A program made the translations under genes and the position numbers. From positions 1 to 64,000 of the forward strand of contig JALQPE010000386.1 of NCBI GenBank assembly GCA_030407315.1: a stretch of DNA of 64,000 nucleotides, given 5' to 3'. Under the pieces are notes generated by a model. It searched no databases. It saw nothing but the letters and a program-made list of their open reading frames with translations, and was not told where the DNA came from. How positions within the stretch are numbered: position 1 is the stretch's first letter; every line of letters starts with the position of its first letter. This stretch comes from Asparagopsis taxiformis (Eukaryota > Rhodophyta > Florideophyceae > Bonnemaisoniales > Bonnemaisoniaceae). Positions 10,501-20,310 of this stretch are shown piece after piece.

Positions 10501-12089
10501 CCGAAAATTCCCGCGCTCACTTGTGATATACGTCTAGACGTGTTTCGCACTTGTACGCATCAGGGAAGGCGTCACGGAAGGTTGAGACTACGCTACTTGT
10601 GTACCGCGTCGTCTGAAATAGCGAGTAGTGTTTGTTGTATAGTTGTGGAGTATGCGTCTGGTGGTTTGTAAAGCTTGCAGAACGGGATAGGGATGTGGGT
10701 GGCTCCATTTTATGAATACATGAATACAAATATTCAGGGTTGACGAAGCGGAAAGGCATACGCTCATACATGTATGAGTTTGCATAGTGGAGAAAATATT
10801 TACATCGAAATTTACATGGAAGAGATGGAGGTTTTAAGGATGAGGTATGAGAGGAAGAAAATTCTTCTGTGGTATGAGGATGTGTTCTGTGGGGGGTGGA
10901 TGGAATCTTGGGATGGGATGGTACAGGGGGAAGTGGAAATGTACGGAGTGCGGGTTTAGATTGGAGTGTGATTCGGAGAGGAGTGCCGACAAGCATATTA
11001 TGGGGATTGGGGAGACGCTGCGGGGTGTTGGGGTAGTGAGGGCGGAGGAGGTGTTTAGGTGGGACCGTAGGAGGGTGCGGTTGAAGGCCCCGAGAGGAGG
11101 GGGTTTTAGGAAAGTGAGGAGAAAGAGGTGGGAAGGGGGGTGGCGTCTGTTCTGGCTGTGGTGAGTGGGGATGTGATGGGGAAGAAGAGGGTTATTGTAT
11201 TTGGGGAGGGAGGGGAGTGGGAGGATGGGTGCGAAGTGGGGGGTTGATATGTGTTTCAGAGCGGGGAGGTTTCTGGGGAGACGGCGGGGGAGCGGGAGCG
11301 TGGGCCGGTGGTGGTGGTGGTGGTGTATACGGTATCGAAGATGCGGATGGCGTGGGGGCATGGAGCAGGTGAGGGAGGGAGGGGTGGAGCAGGTCGAAGA
11401 GTAAGCTGCAGGGGAAGTTTGTGGAGAGGGCGAAGGAGAGGGGTTGAAGGTAGAGGAGAGAGGGTATTGAAGAACAATACGTTGCAAAGGTGATGGGGGA
11501 GAGCATGGTCGAGGGGATAGGGGATGTTTTTCCCTATTCTGAGGTAGTATGAGGACTGGTTATAAGAAATCTGTACGGTAGAGCAGAAAAGTAGGTATGG
11601 AATGGAGGTGTGCACCGTGGAAGCGGGGATAGGTAGCTGAAAATGCGTTCTAGAGTGGTATTGGGGGTGTTTGAGGTACAGTACGGGGGAGGTGAGCACC
11701 AAATGGAAGGGGGTGTGAGCGAGAGGATGAAAAAATTAAAGACAAAATTGGAGTCGACCGACAAGGAAAAATAGAGTGGTCGCCGTGATGGATGCGGACA
11801 TCCATGTCGAGCAAGGCGGCAGAAATTTCTGGGGTCGAAATTTTTGAATTTCTGAACCGGCGCCCGTCCTAGGTGGACATAGACATGGCGGAAGTCCATC
11901 CCGAGGGGGACATCCGTGGTACTAGAAACAATGAATGTCGTCCTAGTAATACTAGACGTACTAGACCGCATGGACGTCCGGATCTAGGCGGACATCCAAA
12001 AATACTGGAGAACATGGACGTCCGCCTAGTAATACTAGGTGTACTAGAGGTTGTGGACGTCCGCGTCCATTTCCGAGAACACAGACGAA
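10260..12089 (+). repeat. 1.8-kb direct duplication, copy 1
   Basis: Nearly the same as about 31570-33423. It starts within an R501 monomer, diverges from R501 at GAAAAATCAATTTG (about 10470), passes through a G-rich plus-strand zone (10780-11480), and ends with CTAG-rich repeats and the block GGACGTCCGCGTCC followed by GAGAACACAGACGAA. Similarity to copy 2 stops sharply after GACGAA at 12089. The same end occurs in reverse at 1-33. It looks like the terminus of an unclassified mobile element. Differences from copy 2 are mostly small substitutions and indels. Confidence 0.8.
10774..11164 (+). pseudogene. Possible remnant gene in duplicated element, Cys/His motif
   Basis: In the G-rich zone of the duplicated element, consecutive plus-strand frames read as protein-like. 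The first gives MRYERKKILLWYEDVF; after a shift the other gives KCTECGFRLECDSERSADKH, with a CxxC followed by a Cys and a His as in small zinc-binding motifs, then IMGIGETLRGVGVVRAEEVF and a basic tail ending about 11164. Copy 2 keeps the same peptide (32215-32463) with only conservative changes. I infer a short decayed or spliced gene in the element, but do not recognise a family. The long minus-strand frame over the same bases (217 codons, Pro/His/Ser/Leu-rich) is probably a composition artefact. Confidence 0.3.
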
Positions 12090-12700
12090 GATGGAAACAG
12101 GGATTTCCAGAATCTTTCGTTTAAGTAGTACTCTACGGGCGGAAATGACGTGTAGGAGAACAATAGAGGGATGAGTTTGAAACGGAGCGGTGCGATGGGA
12201 GGCCCAGAAAAACGATACCTAGGCTGCGAATTACGCTTGGAAGCACATGATCTGGCAGAGGAGGCGCACATTATCGTATCTTCTACCGCCTTTTATTGTC
12301 TAGAATGACGTCATCACTACAGAAATATAGGAAAAACACTAGCATATGGGGCCTACAGGACAGGCGGAGGTGAAGAGTAAGAAAAATGGCGCACTTTCCT
12401 GGACGAGGAGTCCGCGCTTCCAGTGATGATGTGGATGGTATATATCGATAACGTCATTGTATGCTCCGAGTACACTTGGCAGGCAGTCAAAGCGGGCCAC
12501 GTGGATGGTGGCGGTTAGGAAACAGCAGTGTCGAAGAATTTTTATAATTTTCATGTTTCAAGCGAGCAGTGAGTCTGCATTGCAATATAAAAATGTATCC
12601 TAATTTAAGATATCACACCGAGTACGATTCAACGAGACATCGTGTTTTCACCTTGTGAATAGGGCCGAGAATATGGTAGAGTATACGAGTAGGAACTACG
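12090..12700. other. Intergenic, nothing recognised
   Basis: Unique sequence between the duplicated element and the decayed oxygenase gene. Small frames only, none with recognisable domains or consistent coding character. Confidence 0.5.
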
Positions 12701-12999
12701 TGCATGAGAAAATCAGATTCAGTATTAGTGCTTAGAGCATCACTGCGTAACAAACGGAAGTGGATACGTCTTGGCCAGGATGGTGTTTAGGGAATGCGAT
12801 ACAAGATAGCAAAACGATATTGAGTAGGTCGAGCCCGGATGAAATAGCAATCATTGTGCATAAAGTAATGAGCATAGGACAAATCATTGTGGTGAAACAG
12901 TTCATTGGATCGAATGAAAGCCAGGAAAGGTTTCTTAATGGTTGAATTTAGTGGCGGAGAAATATAATTCTGCACTATAGCGGAGAAGTAGCGGAAAAG

Positions 13000-15306
13000 A
13001 GTAAATCTCCTTCAGCAAGCGAGACATGCATCAATATTGCCCAGTATAGTTCGTCTGAAGTGCAAGTTGAACCTCGCAAAGTGAATATCAGAGGTCGTTG
13101 GCTAGTGGTTGAAGAAGTCTGCAACGATGGAGCAATTCTTGAAAACGGATTTGGCTGCAGAAAACTATTCCGAACAGGCCAGAGTTCGTGCAGTTCTCTT
13201 CGACGGAGAATCTGGCTGGGTGTACGGTGAAATTTTTGTTCAACGGATCGTTTAGGGGTGCTCCGGACGTCCAAAATTGTGTCAACCTCGAGATGACGGC
13301 GTACTACACTTGTAGCCGTTGGTGGGCCGGGCTGAAACCGAACTCGGTTGGTACCATTGGGCAGGAATGGATTGCTGGTTTGTTGGAAATCTTCGGGTAC
13401 GTGAAGGAGGTGGCCGAGTATTGGAACGTTTCGGATGTGTTGAGGATGCTGGATGGCTCCATTCCCAGCGTGGGTGACCCGAGCAAGAGCTTCGACATTC
13501 ACTCACGCGTTGTCGAAGTTTTTGCGCTGATGGTGCCCAAGAAGGGGTTCTGAGCGGACTTACATCCCAAGGAAGGCCCTCCCAATGGCTCCAAGTTTGA
13601 GAACATCTTTCCCAATCGGAAGTCTATGTTTTGAAAGGACGCCAGGAAAATGCTCCTGCGCGTAACTGGCTACCGCGACATGTAAATGCGGAAACAATTT
13701 TACGTGGTGGACCCACACATCCCACATGCTGCGCTCCCAGTCACATGTGGTCATGATTCCGCCATCCCTTCCCCTTCCCCTTCCATTTCCCTGACCATCC
13801 CTTCATCCTCCATTCCTTTGCCTTTGAAGAATCCAATTTAGGTAGTACCACCTCAATTAGATTCTTCCAGCTATTCCGAGGCTGCCTCTGTTTCTGCCAC
13901 TACCCCTGTCGTGTCTGCATCGTCCGGAGTGGAAACTTCTGGGAAAGTGATGCCCAAAAGGAGTACCTGCCTGAAAGAGAGTCGTTCCGGTCGTGGTGGA
14001 ACAGCGACGGCGGGTGGTGCGAGCCCTGTTCAGGTCGTCGAGCTGGAGAGCGCACCCAAGGATGCGGGTAAAAGCTCCATCCTTGGGAAGCGCAACTGGG
14101 AAACCGCTTCTGCGACGCCCGAGCCCTCTACCAAATTTGGTACTTTTAAAAGAGGAAGCTCAGTGAGACTTCATCAAAGTCGTCGTCAAAGAAATCCAAG
14201 TCGGCTTCCAGAGGACGTTCTCGGGAGCCGATTCTCCAGTTCGACGACGCCCATGAAAATCCTATTCCCGACAGTATCGTCGATGAGAATGTGGCCGCCG
14301 TTCTCCCCAGCGCAATTGCGTCTGGTAGCCCGATGAAGTACTACATGGAAATTACGACGGTAGAGACGGTGCGGGCGGAAATAAAGGCGGCAGCATTCCT
14401 GGCAGCTGCATCGCCAGGTGCTGAGGACTCGGTGGTGGAATAGTACTTTGCGGTGAAGCGGCGTTGCTGGACAACATGGGGGTGGTTGTTGTGGAAGGCC
14501 TCTTGCAGTCGTCCACGGCTGGTAGCGCGACGCATGACCTCTTCAGTCACTTTTCTCGACAGTTCCAGCTGGTTGAGGAGGTTGAAAAGCCACAGAAACC
14601 CTCCCAGCAGTCTGATTCTGATTATGAAGACAGGAAACCACAGGACGAGCCCCCAGATTTCGCCAAGCCCGGTTTTGATCCTTCGCCGTGGCATTTCATC
14701 CACAACGTGGGTGCTGCGAAGGACCGCATAGATGGTGGTCGTGGGCGACTCCCCCTGCCGCGGTGTGAATTGTGCGACAAGCTGGAGGAGGGGAATTTGG
14801 ATATGTACAGGAACAAGTTGGTGGCAGAGCTTGCTCTTGGTGTTTGTGCGGATTTCTTGAAGTTGGGAATGGAGGGTGAGGATCCTGTCTTTTTCCCGAA
14901 GACAGGATTACGGCTGCTTCTTAAAACAGATGGGGCTGCGGACCAGGATGGGCACACGGACTTCTGAGTATCCCAATTTTGAGGAGTCGGACCTACCCAA
15001 TCCCCATCCTATTTCATGATGTCGAGCGGATCCGATGGGTTCTTTATAGTAGCTGCACCTTATAGTCATGTATGCCTGGTCCATACGGACGCCGACATGT
15101 GGAAGGTTCCCGTTAACCACTTTTATGTGCCACCCTATTCCGTCTTAGTTGATCGCGGTGACCTTTACCATTACGGGGTCGGCTTCAGGTGAGGAGATCT
15201 TCCTGTGGGAGCAGAATTTAGTCTATGGTCTGCCCACGCGCGGCCACATCTACTTGAAGACTGAGAAGGACGTCCTCACGGACCACATCCACACCGTCGA
15301 ATATTA
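13000..15306 (+). pseudogene. Decayed gene with 2OG-Fe(II) oxygenase domain, paralogue of the gene at 26521
   Basis: Pieces of one coding region can be followed through several frames on the plus strand. At about 14150-14440 there is a Ser/Lys/Arg-rich linker, then SREPILQFDDAHE and an MKYYMEITTVETV segment. After a stop the frame 14464-14967 gives LDNMGVVVVEGLL, WHFIHNVGAAKDR, LPLPRCELCDKLEE and finally DGHTDF, where His and Asp form the HxD iron-binding motif (14953-14961). After further breaks come SSGSDGFFIVAAPYSHV and PPYSVLVDRGDLYHYGVGF, whose His (15169) fits the distal iron ligand; a last frame runs to a stop near 15304. These blocks align in order with the intact-looking oxygenase domain at 29300-30120. 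The 13188-13553 frame upstream may be the remains of its middle region (a RWW block), less surely. No ParB-like DGxHR motif was found here. At least three frameshifts make it a pseudogene. Confidence 0.7.
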
Positions 15307-15650
15307 AAAGTATGACAGGAGCAATAGATAGCATACGAGAAGTATTAAAACCTATGCTATTGTTCCCTGCTATGAAGTTCTGTCTTTCTCATCTCAACAT
15401 TATTCGCTTAGCCCACCTTTCTATTTTCATCTATACATCTGACCTTCATGTCATAGTTTAGTGCTACTAAGCCTATTGATTGCTACATTTTTGTATTAGT
15501 CTACAACTTTACATGATTTCACTAGCTAGACCGTAGGGGGGACTAGTTTTAGACCTTGACAACCCGTGAGGTTCGACTATAAGAGACGTTGCTGAGATAA
15601 CACATGACACAGAATGCTCCTGGAAGCCACTCACAGCCGTACAAACGTTC
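15307..15650. other. Intergenic with a possible hairpin
   Basis: Just after the decayed gene, GACAGGAGCAATAGATAGCATA (split here as GACAGGAGCAATAG and ATAGCATA) faces TATGCTATTGTTCCCTG about 20 bases later, giving an imperfect stem at roughly 15314-15371. It could be an RNA 3'-end structure or chance. Nothing else is seen. Confidence 0.35.
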
Positions 15651-16262
15651 TGCTGAGCCATGTTCCTGACTTCCCAATTCCTTGCTCACCCTTCCCTAGG
15701 TGGGAGGGGGACGGAACTCTCAGCCCCTTACAGCGGAAGCCGTTTACCGGGGATTCTTACAGCAAAGTCATCGTTACGATGACTTTGCTGTAAGAAAGCG
15801 TTTCCATTACAGTGGCCAAGAATTTTTTCACCGGGTAAAAAAATCATGGCAGCTGTAATGATTTATTTTCTTACAGCAAAGTCATCGTAACGATGACTTT
15901 GCTGTAAGGAAACGTTTCCATTGCAGTGGCCAAAGAAATTTTACCGGGTAAAAAATCAGCAAGAATTTTTACCGGGTGAAAAATCGTGGCTGCTGTAATG
16001 ATTTATTTTCTTACAGCAAAGTCATCGTTACGATGACTTTGCTGTAAGAAAGCGTTTCAATTACAGTGGCCAAGAATTTTTTTACCGGGTAAAAAATCAT
16101 GGCTGCTGTAATGATTTATTTTCTTACAGCAAAGTCATCGTAACGATGACTTTGCTGTAAGCATCCCTGGTAAATTGCTTCCGCTGTAAGCGGCAGGGAC
16201 TTCCGTCCTTTTCCGACCTAGGGAAGGGTGAGGAAGGAATTATGAAGTCAGGAAACAGGGTA
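15650..16262. repeat. Foldback repeat 1, four 37-bp palindromes
   Basis: The outer arms are about 100 bp: CCTGACTTCCCAATTCCTTG at the left faces its near reverse complement ending about 16260. Inside are four copies of a palindrome that starts TTACAGCAAAGTCATCG and mirrors itself, at 15757-15793, 15871-15907, 16011-16047 and 16124-16160. Between them are inverted CATTACAGTGGCCAAGAATT and ACCGGGTAAAAAA blocks. No frame encodes a transposase; the unit is probably non-autonomous. Confidence 0.85.
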
Positions 16263-17070
16263 TAGGAATGGTATGGACGGCTGTAGGCGGCATTAGGTAA
16301 CACATTGTGTTGTTTACACCCGGTTTGAGCTGGGTGTTGTGTCTAGTATGGTTGGAGGAGTGTACGAAATTTCTACCACGTGGTCGGAAATGGTTCAATT
16401 TTCTCACGACAGAGATTCTGACTTTCGAAATTCAAACTCGTTAAAGTGGGCTGGAGTTGGTGTGAACACCTCCAGGACCTCTGGGAAGGATCTGGTAACA
16501 CATGTCCTGTGACTGCACGCGGTTATCCTCTCTGAAATCAACCATAGATTATCGGAGGGCAAAATCTACTCTTGGTGCCTTGTGGCACATTGACAATACA
16601 AAACCGTCTGTTTCCAGTTTTTATATACTTTACTCTCGAGTAGATAGGATTTCAGCTGTCCAAGTAAAGAATGGGCCATATAAATGTTTCATTTCAACAC
16701 AAGCATTGTGCAATTCAACCTCTTCCAGGTCCAAAAACTTGTCCAGAGTACACTTCCAGGCCATCGCCTGGGAGCGTACTCTGGACAATTTTTTGGACTA
16801 AGTGCACTTTCAAGTGCATGCACTTGGAGGCATCCAGTCCAAATCTACGTCGTTCCGACAAAGTTGAATTTTGGCCATGGCCGAAATTCATCATATCTGC
16901 AGTTGTGAGAATCTGATGACCAAAAATCGATGCATTCTGCCAGCCCTAATGCGCAAGCCAGAAGCTTTACGGACAGATAAAACACCTTTCTGTACTCCCC
17001 AGAGCCACTCCAGCCCTTATACACTACGGTGTTGAAAAGGGGGCCTCAGACAGTACGGTGAGACAGTGCT
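16262..17070 (+). repeat. Inter-foldback repeat block, copy 1
   Basis: Contains the segment TTTCTCACGACAGAGATTCT and GTGAACACCTCCAGGACCTC (16390-16500), which recurs at about 17735-17835 and 18790-18895. Toward its right end is one unit of the 170-bp repeat seen as a tandem array at 19485-19995 (GACAAAGTT, then GACCAAAAATCGATGCATTC). The three blocks with their foldbacks form a degenerate tandem series with a period of about 1.05-1.35 kb. No gene supported. Confidence 0.7.
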
Positions 17071-17309
17071 TTTTACTGCCTCACTGTACAATGATCTCCA
17101 GGAAGTAGGATATTCTCTAAGCCTAGCACGGGACAGAAAGATTGAAGCGTAGGCATGCAGAAGTATAGAGGCAATAGTATGTGTAGACTATGGCAGTGGT
17201 AGAAAAGTATTTCATGCACGAAAAGGACTGGTAGAGTGGCACTAGAGAAGTGATGCTTAGCAGGAAGGGATGTGGAGATGATGAAGGAGGACAACAGACA
17301 TGAGATCGA

Positions 17310-17615
17310 GGGTTGAGACCAACGGCTTACAGACGGAGCAGTTTACCAGGGATGTTTACAGCAAAGTCATCGTTACGATGACTTTGCTGTAAGAAAACAA
17401 TTCATTACAGTAGCCATGATTTTTTTACCGGGTAAAAAATTCCTGGCCACTGTAATGAAAACGTTTTCTTACAGCAAAGTCATCGTAACGATGACTTTGC
17501 TGTAAGCATCCCTGGTAAACTGCCTCAGCTGTAAGCGGCTGGGAGCTTGGTCCCTCCCTCACCTTGGGAAGGGTGAGCAAGGAATTGTGAAGCCGTAAAA
17601 CATGGCAGAGGGATG
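17310..17615. repeat. Foldback repeat 2, two 37-bp palindromes
   Basis: Palindromes at 17356-17392 and 17469-17505 enclose an inverted pair built on ATTACAGTAGCCATGATTTT and its partner. The right arm ends with AGGGAAGG-type sequence (CCTTGGGAAGGGTGAGCAAGG) matching foldback 1; the left arm is shorter and reads AGACGGAGCAGTTTACCAGG. Confidence 0.85.
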
Positions 17616-18225
17616 GTTTGGACGGCTGTTAGCGGTGTTGGGGAGCACTCTGCGTCGTGCTAACCCAGTCTGGGCTGGGTGCCCTGCCTGGTACGGCGGG
17701 AGGAGTGCACAAAATTTCAAACACAATTTCCTCAAGAGTGAAATTCTGATTGTCGAAACTCAACCTCCCTAAAATGAACTAGAGCTGGCATGAGCACCTC
17801 CAGGACGTCTGGAAAGGTACTGACAGCACATTTTCGGAGCATTGGCGCAGCTGTTCTCTCTGAGATCAAGCATAGAGTATCCGTGGCCAGATTCTATTCC
17901 TGGTGCCGTGTGGCACAGTGACCACACCAAATCGCCCTTTTTAGCAGACTGTAGATTTGAGTTACTAGGAATCTAGCTGCCTTCAATACGAACATAGTTG
18001 GTAAGTAGGCTAGCCTAGGATTGTAGGAAAATCAGGAAGGATGGGAGGGTAGGTATGCAGCAACATGAAGGGGATAGTATGAGTAGATTATGGCGGTGGT
18101 AGAGAAGGATTGCACTCACTGAAGGGTCGGCTGGAGTGACACCGGAGTCGACATAGAAGGGAGGTTGGGATAGGCTGGGATGAAGGAAGACAAGAGACAT
18201 GAGAGAGAGGGTGAAGCCAGACCGC
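17615..18225 (+). repeat. Inter-foldback repeat block, copy 2
   Basis: Diverged version of the 16262 block: CTCAAGAGTGAAATTCTGAT, then GAGCACCTCCAGGACGTCTG near 17795-17812, then CTCTGAGATCAAGCATAGAG. A segment with GGATGGGAGGGTAGGTATGC (about 18038-18060) echoes the end of block 1 and of block 3. No coding signal. Confidence 0.65.
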
Positions 18226-18665
18226 TTACAGCTGAGGCAGTTTACCGCGGGTGCTGACAGCAAAGTCATCGTTACGATGACTTTGCTGTAAGAAAAGAAA
18301 ACATTACAGCAGGCACGTTTTTTTACCCGGTAAAAAAATTCTTGGTGATTTTTTACCCGGTAAAAATTCTTCGCCTACTGTAATGTTTCCTTTTCTTACA
18401 GCAAAGTCATCGTTACGATGACTTTGCTGTAAGAAAACGTTTCATTACAGTAGCCACGATTTTTTACCCGGTAAAAAAATTCTTGGTGATTTTTTCACCC
18501 GGTAAAATCCTTCGCCCACTGTAATGTTTTCTTTTCTTACAGCAAAGTCATCGTAACGATGACTTTGCTGTAAGCATCCCTGGTAAACTGCCTCAGCTGT
18601 AAGCGGCTGGGAGCTTGGTCCCTCTCTCACTTTGGGAAGGGTGAGATAGGAATTTTGAAGTCGGG
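18225..18665. repeat. Foldback repeat 3, three 37-bp palindromes
   Basis: Palindromes at 18255-18291 (first bases TGACAG instead of TTACAG), 18396-18432 and 18537-18573. Between them TTTTTTACCCGGTAAAAAAA and shorter versions form a second palindrome type. The right arm ends with the same GGGAAGGGTGAGATAGGAAT sequence as the other foldbacks. Confidence 0.85.
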
Positions 18666-19320
18666 AACATTGTGGAAGGATGGTTTCGACGGCTTCGGGC
18701 GGCTTTGAAGAGCAATCTGTGTCTTGTTCACCCGGGCTGAACTACCTAAAAAGTTCAGTATTGGGAGATCAGCACGGTAAATTTCGACCACCATTTTCTC
18801 ACGACAGAGATTCTGGCGGTCGAAATTCAAACTCGTTAAAATGGACTAGAGTTGGTGTGAACACCTCCAGGACCTCTGGAAAGGTACTACCTGCACATTT
18901 TCCGAGGCTACAAGAAGCCGGTCTCTCCAATATCAAGCATAGATTATCGGTGCGCAAAATCTACTCCTGGTGCTGTGTAGCACATTGACTATACAAAACC
19001 GTCCGTTTTCCGTTATAATAAACTATACTCTCAAGTAGGTAGGAATCTAGATATTCACCTTACATCGATGGTTATGAAGTAGGTTAGCCTAGGACTGAAG
19101 GACAGAAGGTAAAGGATAGGATGGTAGGCATGGGGTAAAATGAATGTGGTGGTATGAGTAGAATACGGAAGTGGTAGACAGGTATTTAATGCACAGGAGG
19201 GGCGTGTGAAGTGACACCAGAGGCGCGGTGCGTCACAGGAAGGAAGACTGGAATGATGAAGGAGAACTAGAGGCATGAGAGATAGGTTGTTGAGGCATGC
19301 TTCTAGCTCTATTATATAAC
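18665..19320 (+). repeat. Inter-foldback repeat block, copy 3
   Basis: Closest to copy 1: TTTCTCACGACAGAGATTCT at about 18792 and GTGAACACCTCCAGGACCTC near 18858. Reading frames of about 100 codons cross it but differ between copies, which argues against a conserved gene. Confidence 0.65.
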
Positions 19321-19484
19321 TACATTGCTCCTCTATAGGCTACGCAATCCATTCCAGCAGTTCTAGTTAAAAATGGACTATATGAATGTTTCATTTCAAT
19401 ATCAGCATTGTGCAGTTGAGCCTCTTCAAGGTCCGAAAACTTGTCCAGAGTACGCTTCCAGGCCACTTGAAGGCATCCAGAACA

Positions 19485-19995
19485 CTTGCACTTCGTTCTT
19501 GCAAAGTTCAATTTTGGCTATCACATCTCCAGTTGTGGGAGTCTGGTGACCAAAAGTCGATGCATTCTGGAATCCCTACCACGCAATTCAACAGCTTTAC
19601 GGACACATAAAACACTTTTCCGTACTCCCTAGAGCCACTCCAGCCCTTACGGATCACTTACACTTCGTTCCGACAAAGTTCAATTTTGGCCATCACATCT
19701 TCAGTTGTGGGAATCTGGTGACCAAAACTCGATGCATTCTGTCAGCCCTAATGCGCAAGCCAGCAGCTTTACGAACTCATAGAACACTTTTCCGTACTCC
19801 CTAGACCCACTCCAACCCTTACAGACCACTTGCACATCATTCGGACAAAGTTCCATTTTGACCATCACATCTCCAGTTGTGAGAATCTGATGACCAAAAA
19901 TCGATGAATTATACCAACCCTTCCACGCAAGCGAGAAAGCTTGAGTGCAATTAAAACAAGTTTTAGTACTCCCTAGAACCACCCCAACCGTTTCA
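19485..19995 (+). repeat. Tandem array, about 170-bp unit, three copies
   Basis: Units begin at about 19487, 19657 and 19826 with CACTT, CACTTCGTTC or a variant, then GACAAAGTTCAATTTTGGCC, a TCCAGTTGTGGGAATCTGGT block, GATGCATTCT, and a CCGTACTCCCTAGAGCCACT end. One more unit lies in the 16820-17030 region. Divergence between units suggests an old array. Confidence 0.8.
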
Positions 19996-20079
19996 GACCA
20001 CTTTGCAGCCTTTTTCGCGAGGTCCGAAATCGTCTCCTTCTTCTTCCCGAGTGAGAAACATCAGTCCCTCTCATATGCT

Positions 20080-20310
20080 TACAGAGAAGTTGGTTTACCA
20101 TGGTTTCTTACAGCAAAGTCATCGTAACGATGACTTTGCTGTAATGTTTTGTTTTCTTACAGCAAAGTCATCGTTACGATGACTTTGCTGTAATGTTTTG
20201 TTTTCTTACAGCAAAGTCATCGTTACGATGACTTTGCTGTAATGTTTTGTTTTCTTACAGCAAAGTCATCGTTACGATGACTTTGCTGTAAGCAACCGGG
20301 GTAAACTGCC
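20080..20310. repeat. Foldback repeat 4, four palindromes at 49-bp spacing
   Basis: The 37-bp palindrome recurs at 20108-20144, 20157-20193, 20206-20242 and 20255-20291, separated by TGTTTTGTTTTC. The regular 49-bp spacing shows tandem amplification of one palindrome, unlike the other foldbacks. A partial copy follows near 20371-20395, after a GTAACTGCC-type arm. Confidence 0.9.

Noticed and set aside
10834..11487. 217-codon minus-strand frame, and its 236-codon counterpart in copy 2 (32112-32822)
   Set aside because: Pro/His/Ser/Leu-rich composition is what a G-rich plus strand gives in reverse, and indels change the frame between copies. The plus-strand peptide is better conserved.
15757..16160. 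Bacterial-type terminators or attenuators from strong hairpins
   Set aside because: The palindromes are part of a repeat family in a eukaryotic repeat zone and are not downstream of genes.
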